Program-made: the position numbers and the translations under genes
Assembly: GCA_028622995.1 (NCBI GenBank)
Contig: JAJQJQ010000005.1
Coordinates: 4,526,001-4,590,000, forward strand
Length of the DNA stretch: 64,000 nucleotides
Direction of reading: 5' to 3'
From: Panagrolaimus kolymaensis
Lineage: Eukaryota > Nematoda > Chromadorea > Rhabditida > Panagrolaimidae
Notes under the pieces: model-generated
What the model saw: only the letters and a program-made list of their open reading frames with translations
Told to the model about the DNA's origin: nothing
The model's database searches: none
Part shown: positions 61,716 through 64,000 of the stretch, piece after piece
How the letters are laid out: each line of letters begins with the position of its first letter
How positions within the stretch are numbered: position 1 is the first letter of the stretch

Positions 61716-64000
61716 ATGCCGGATAGTAGCGACGTTGAAGTCAGTGACTCCGATGAAATTCATGAAGGACCGTCGAACCCGTTTATAAATGGTGGCAATG
61801 AAAGTGATGAAAGCGAAGAAGAAATAACGGTTAAAAGAAAACGCAAGGTAAATTTAACTTTTTCTTGTCAAATTACAATTATTCATTATTTAGAATATCA
61901 TGGAAAGCGAAGCTTCTGATGACGATGATGACGATGATGAAGATGATGAGGAAGAAGAAAGACCACGTAAAAGGTCAAAGAATGATAAACCTAAGCGCAA
62001 AAAGAGAAGACTCGTCGCTCAGTTCATCAATGAAGATGTTGAAGTCGATGATGACGAGGATGAATATGGTTATGATGAAGATAGCGACTTTGGTATTGAT
62101 CCTCATGAACGAGAAGAAGCTGAAAAATTCATGCGTGAACAAGAACGTCAACAACCTCATAAAAATCGATTTGCACAAATGTCTGAAGCTCAACTAGCCG
62201 AATATTTTCAAACTCGATATGAAACTGATCAAAATAATGGAGGAAATGAAGATTATTACGATTCTATTCATCAGAATGGATTATTACCTGATGCAAGTTC
62301 TCCAAATCTCTTCATTGTCAAATGCCGAATTGGACAAGAACGAAGGCTTTGCTTTCAGTTGATGAGAAAATACTTGGCTTTTCTCCGAAGTGAAGAACCT
62401 CTTGAAATCAAATCCTTCATCGTCAAAGATAATATAAAAGGGATGATTTACATTGAAGCCTACAAAGCTCCTCACGTTCTCAAAGCTATTGAAAATATTA
62501 GCGGGATTAGTCCTTACAACATCAAAATGGTTCCTAAAATTGAAATGGCTGATACTTTAAAAATCATCAAAGAAATTCCAAAACCCAAAGCTCGTAAAAA
62601 TGTTCGTGATGCTGACAAGGATTTATCTAAATCTCACACCTTCGCTCCTGGAGATACTATCGATGTTACTGAAGGTGAATTGGTCAACTTGCATGGTCGC
62701 ATTCAATCTATTAAAAACGGTGTCGCATACATTAAACCTGAAAACGCTGAACTCAAAGAAAATATCGTTGTTAACCTTGCTGAAATTAAAAAATCATTTA
62801 CAATTGGAAACCATGTTGTTGTTACTGATGGACGTTACAAAGGTGATACTGGCATCGTTGTTCGTGTTGAAGAAAATCTTGTTACTCTGTTTATGGATAA
62901 GAAAAAAGAAGAAATTAAAATACCTTCTCGTGATGTTCGATTTGCTCCTCATGTTGTTGCTGGTCAAATACCATTTAATAACCGTGGAAAAGAACAACCA
63001 ATCAATAGATTCTATCAAACTAGAAGGGATATGGCTTTGATTGGTAAAAATGTTCGGATTAAAGCAGGACCTCTCAAAGCTCATTATGGTATTGTCAAGG
63101 ATGCAACTGAAACAACCGCCGTTGTCGAACTACACGCGAACTGCAAAGTAAGAAATTTATAAATTTTTATTATCGTATAAAATTACCTCTAGGTTTTAGA
63201 CCATTCAAGTTGACAAAACTCGGTTAGAAATTGTTCAAGGAGCAGCAGGTGTTGGTGCTAACTATGGCAGTCTTGCTAGAACTTCATCAGATTCTGTTCG
63301 TACTCCTGTTAACATCGGTTTTCAAACTCCTATGTATGGATCTCAAACACCTATGCCGGATTCATGTAAGTTTTAATCCTTTTTATTTTGAAATGTATAT
63401 CATTGAGTTTTAGATGTCTCACGTACACCTCATTATGGTAATCAAACTCCTGGTTATGATGGTGGTCGAACTCCATCACATAGTGCTTGGACTCCTACTG
63501 GTTTAAAAACACCAGCCCATTCGACATTTGGACATGAAGATGAATCTGCAAACCAATTAGAATATTCACAATCTATTCCAACTCGCGCTGTTGGTTTCAA
63601 CGAGACTCAAGATGATTCCTATTGTCTAGCACCAAAAAGTGTTAATCCATTTACTTCTGCTGGTGTTTCCAGATATGAACAACCATCGCAGCGCGATGAG
63701 TTTGTTGAACCTTTTCCACCAAGCAAAATTAGCTATGATCATATTCGTAAGTCTTCTAGTTTTATCATCACTATCTTATCTTTCTTATTTTAGCAAATAA
63801 TCTTCTTGAATCTGGTGAATGGTGTGATATTGATATGCTGGTTAACGTCCGTCAAAACTGTAATAGTGTAAATCTTCATGGATCTACTTTACCCATTATT
63901 CGTGTTGATAAAGCCGCTGGTAAAGTTATTGTCAAACATGCAGGTCAAAAAGAAACTGTTTCTATCCATGATATTCTTCCTGCTCCACCAAAGGTAAATG
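61716..64000 (+). CDS. SUPT5H: Transcription elongation factor SPT5 (3' end outside window)
   Basis: Exons 61716-61847, 61894-63147, 63200-63365, 63414-63746, 63794-63993, then a donor at 63994; the gene continues beyond the window. SPT5 pairs with SPT4 as DSIF and clamps RNA polymerase II. Order seen: acidic N-terminus with a run of Asp/Glu (about residues 45-65), NGN domain (about 140-240), a KOW2-like domain ([20 protein letters not shown]), a KOW3-like domain ([17 protein letters not shown]), a KOW5-like domain ([14 protein letters not shown]), the Thr-Pro repeat tail (GSQTPM, SRTPHYG and similar), and the start of the terminal KOW region ([13 protein letters not shown]). Compared with the human layout as I recall it, KOW1 and KOW4 are absent. 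The 1254-nt second exon is unusually long here. Confidence 0.92.

Overview
The window is eukaryotic and almost certainly nematode. It is AT-rich. Its introns are short (mostly 40-60 bp), start with GT and end in TTTTTAG or TTTCAG. The gene set includes a motile-sperm-protein (MSP) domain gene and a nuclear hormone receptor of nematode style. NDUFB8 lies next to an ING3-type gene, as I recall for the C. elegans Y51H1A.3/Y51H1A.4 pair. I cannot name the species. Exon coordinates were read by hand from splice signals and reading-frame continuity; several small exons are included that no simple ORF scan would show.

Layout. 1-2708 (+): 3' part of a TCERG1/CA150-type transcription elongation regulator with an extra internal WW exon. 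2949-3358 (-): small unknown gene. 3359-8467: intergenic, with two well-delimited inverted-repeat elements, a hAT-type MITE with an 8-bp target duplication and a 731-bp element with perfect 150-bp terminal inverted repeats. 8468-14084 (+): mitochondrial ribosomal protein L41, complex I NDUFB8, a chimera of ING3 exons 1-2 with L41 exons 2-3, and a full ING3-like PHD protein. 14943-18934 (-): complete second TCERG1. 19518-23215 (-): HECT ligase UBE3B. 23673-25893 (+): GMP synthase. 26544-27511 (+): F-actin capping protein beta. 28066-30562 (-): nuclear receptor. 30563-35220: long non-coding stretch. 35221-36711 (-): BTBD10. 37504-37857 (+): tiny membrane protein. 38004-38751 (-): LIM protein. 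39008-40257 (-): MSP-domain protein. 40998-43872 (-): Cys-rich secreted or anchored protein. 43873-48817: about 5 kb without a recognisable gene. 48818-49559 (-): PDCD10/CCM3. 50064-52612 (+): dymeclin. 52987-53407 (+): small single-pass protein. 54917-56296 (+): short-chain dehydrogenase. 57959-60753 (-): ZNF598-type RING ligase. 61716 to the right edge (+): SPT5, cut by the window end.

Most genes are single-copy housekeeping functions: transcription elongation (TCERG1, SPT5), chromatin (ING3), mitochondrial translation and respiration (MRPL41, NDUFB8), purine synthesis, actin capping, Golgi traffic (dymeclin) and ribosome quality control (ZNF598). The main novelty is structural. First, one tandem duplication with both breakpoints in phase-1 introns appears to have made an in-frame ING3-MRPL41 chimera. 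Second, there is an inverted pair of very similar TCERG1 genes about 12 kb apart, one of which gained a WW domain. Third, SPT5 appears contracted and lacks KOW1 and KOW4. No prokaryotic-type system, CRISPR array, rRNA or tRNA was seen.
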